Of a stretch of DNA of 13,862 bases, positions 12,856-13,862 are shown one piece after another. The stretch is from contig CAYJPM010000027.1 of the NCBI GenBank assembly GCA_964372145.1, positions 1 to 13,862 on the forward strand. The letters run 5' to 3'. The DNA is from CAKOSP01 sp964372145. GTDB taxonomy: Bacteria > Bacillota_I > Bacilli_A > RF39 > UBA660. The notes under the pieces were generated by a model. The model was given only the letters and a program-made list of their open reading frames with translations. It did no database searches and was not told where the DNA came from. Both the position numbers and the translations under genes were made by a program. Each line of letters begins with the position of its first letter. Positions within the stretch are counted from its first letter, which is position 1.

Positions 12856-13862
12856 ATGAGTAAAATTATAGGAATAGATTTAGGAACTACTAACAGTTGT
12901 GTTAGTGTTCGTGAAGGAAATGAAACAGTTGTAATAGCAAGTGCTGAAGGGAACAGAACAGTTCCATCAGTAGTAGCATTCAAAGGTGATACAGTATTAG
13001 TAGGAGAAACTGCTAAGAGACAAGCTGTAACAAATGTAAAAGGAACAGTGTCTTCAATTAAAAGACATATGGGTACTGATTATAAAGTTGAAATCGATGG
13101 AAAAAAATATACTCCACAAGAAATTAGTGCTAAAATATTAAGTAAATTAAAAGCTGATGCTGAAGCTTATTTAGGTACTCCAGTAACTAAAGCAGTTATT
13201 ACAGTTCCAGCTTACTTTAATGATTCAGAAAGACAAGCAACTAAGGATGCTGGTAAAATAGCTGGACTTGAAGTGGAAAGAATAATTAATGAACCTACAG
13301 CAGCTGCGCTTGCTTATGGTATGGATAAACAAGATAAGAATCAAACTATCTTAGTATTTGATTTAGGTGGAGGTACATTTGACGTATCAATACTTGAACT
13401 TGGAGATGGTGTATTTGAAGTTAAATCTACTAGTGGTAATAATCATTTAGGTGGAGATGATTTTGATAAAAAAATAGCAGATTACTTAGTTGATGAATTT
13501 AAGAAAGAACATGGAATGGATTTATCTAAAGATCCAATGGCTATGCAAAGAATAGCAGATGCTGCTGAAAAAGCTAAAAAAGAATTATCTAGTATGGATA
13601 CTACACAAATTAGTTTACCATTCTTAACTCAAGTAGATGGTAACCCAGTACATATGGATTCTAATTTATCAAAAGCAAAATTTGAAAGTTTATGTAAAGA
13701 TTTATTTGATTCTACTTTAGAACCAGTTAAAAAAGCTTTAAGTGATGCTAAAATGGATAAAAAAGAAATAAATAAAATAATCTTAGTAGGTGGATCTACA
13801 AGAATACCTTACATTCAAGAATTAGTAAAAAAAGAATTAGGACAAGAACCTTCTAAAGGTGT
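12856..13862 (+). CDS. dnaK: Chaperone protein DnaK (Hsp70), 5' part, cut by the window edge
   Basis: This is the first 335 codons of DnaK, running off the right end without a stop. The ATPase domain is clear: phosphate-1 motif IDLGTTNS (7-14), ITVPAYFNDSERQATK (115-130), NEPTAAALAYG (145-155), phosphate-2 motif DLGGGTFD (169-176), HLGGDDFD (197-204), and the adenosine motif VGGSTRIP (311-318). The region SSIKRHMGTDYKVEIDGKKY (66-85) lacks the insert of about 24 residues typical of proteobacterial DnaK, as expected for Firmicutes. The ATG at 12856 begins MSKIIGIDLG, the normal N-terminus. The ribosome site (GAAAGAGAG, near 12836-12844) is poor and rather distant. DnaK folds nascent and stress-denatured proteins with GrpE and DnaJ; dnaJ would be expected just beyond the window. 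Confidence 0.97.
   Translation, partial: MSKIIGIDLGTTNSCVSVREGNETVVIASAEGNRTVPSVVAFKGDTVLVGETAKRQAVTNVKGTVSSIKRHMGTDYKVEIDGKKYTPQEISAKILSKLKADAEAYLGTPVTKAVITVPAYFNDSERQATKDAGKIAGLEVERIINEPTAAALAYGMDKQDKNQTILVFDLGGGTFDVSILELGDGVFEVKSTSGNNHLGGDDFDKKIADYLVDEFKKEHGMDLSKDPMAMQRIADAAEKAKKELSSMDTTQISLPFLTQVDGNPVHMDSNLSKAKFESLCKDLFDSTLEPVKKALSDAKMDKKEINKIILVGGSTRIPYIQELVKKELGQEPSKG

Noticed and set aside
12756..12983. Minus-strand ORF of 75 codons across the grpE-dnaK junction
   Set aside because: It is antisense to the GrpE C-terminus and the DnaK phosphate-1 region, both strongly conserved. The hydrophobic appearance comes from reading A-rich sequence in reverse.
23..13862. Mycoplasma-type code (TGA as Trp)
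   Set aside because: Conserved tryptophans are TGG and all recognised proteins are full length when TGA is read as stop.

Overview
The window is a low-GC (by eye about one quarter G+C) bacterial chromosome segment. All genes lie on the plus strand and are tightly packed. Strong AGGAGG-type Shine-Dalgarno sites, a HrcA/CIRCE heat-shock operon, a DnaK without the proteobacterial N-terminal insert and an LtaS-type enzyme point to Firmicutes, most likely the Bacilli, perhaps a reduced-genome gut lineage. That lineage call is inference. Tryptophan is encoded by TGG in conserved genes, so the Mycoplasma code is not in use. The 13 complete genes end in TAA (10) or TAG (3), never TGA.

Layout. (1) 23-841: an orphan protein with a possible ADP-ribosyltransferase-like signature. 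(2) 964-6546: a housekeeping run of rbgA (50S assembly GTPase), rnhB (RNase HII), an LTA-synthase-like membrane phosphotransferase and topA (topoisomerase I). These genes overlap or nearly touch, and the run ends in a terminator that includes the topA stop codon. (3) 6631-8537: two small single-pass membrane proteins of unknown role, then frr (ribosome recycling factor), closed by a strong terminator. (4) 8602-11201: fmt (Met-tRNA formyltransferase), a membrane-anchored orphan and a soluble orphan, closed by an AT-only terminator. (5) 11237-13862: the heat-shock operon hrcA-grpE-dnaK behind a consensus sigma-A promoter with a near-perfect CIRCE. A degenerate second CIRCE-like repeat straddles the -35. 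dnaK runs off the right edge.

How the parts fit. Most recognised genes serve translation (RbgA, RRF, Fmt), DNA topology and RNA removal (TopA, RNase HII), envelope polymer synthesis (LtaS-like) and protein folding (HrcA/GrpE/DnaK). Between them sit five orphans. Three are N-terminally anchored proteins with acidic Asn/Asp-rich ectodomains: a thioredoxin-fold candidate with no CxxC, a possible RsiV/PdaC-type domain protein, and one of unknown fold. I see no CRISPR array, tRNA, rRNA, insertion sequence or phage gene. No gene-free stretch exceeds 122 bases. I do not see a clear new multi-gene system. The best leads are the orphans, the LtaS-like gene between rnhB and topA, and the doubled operator.
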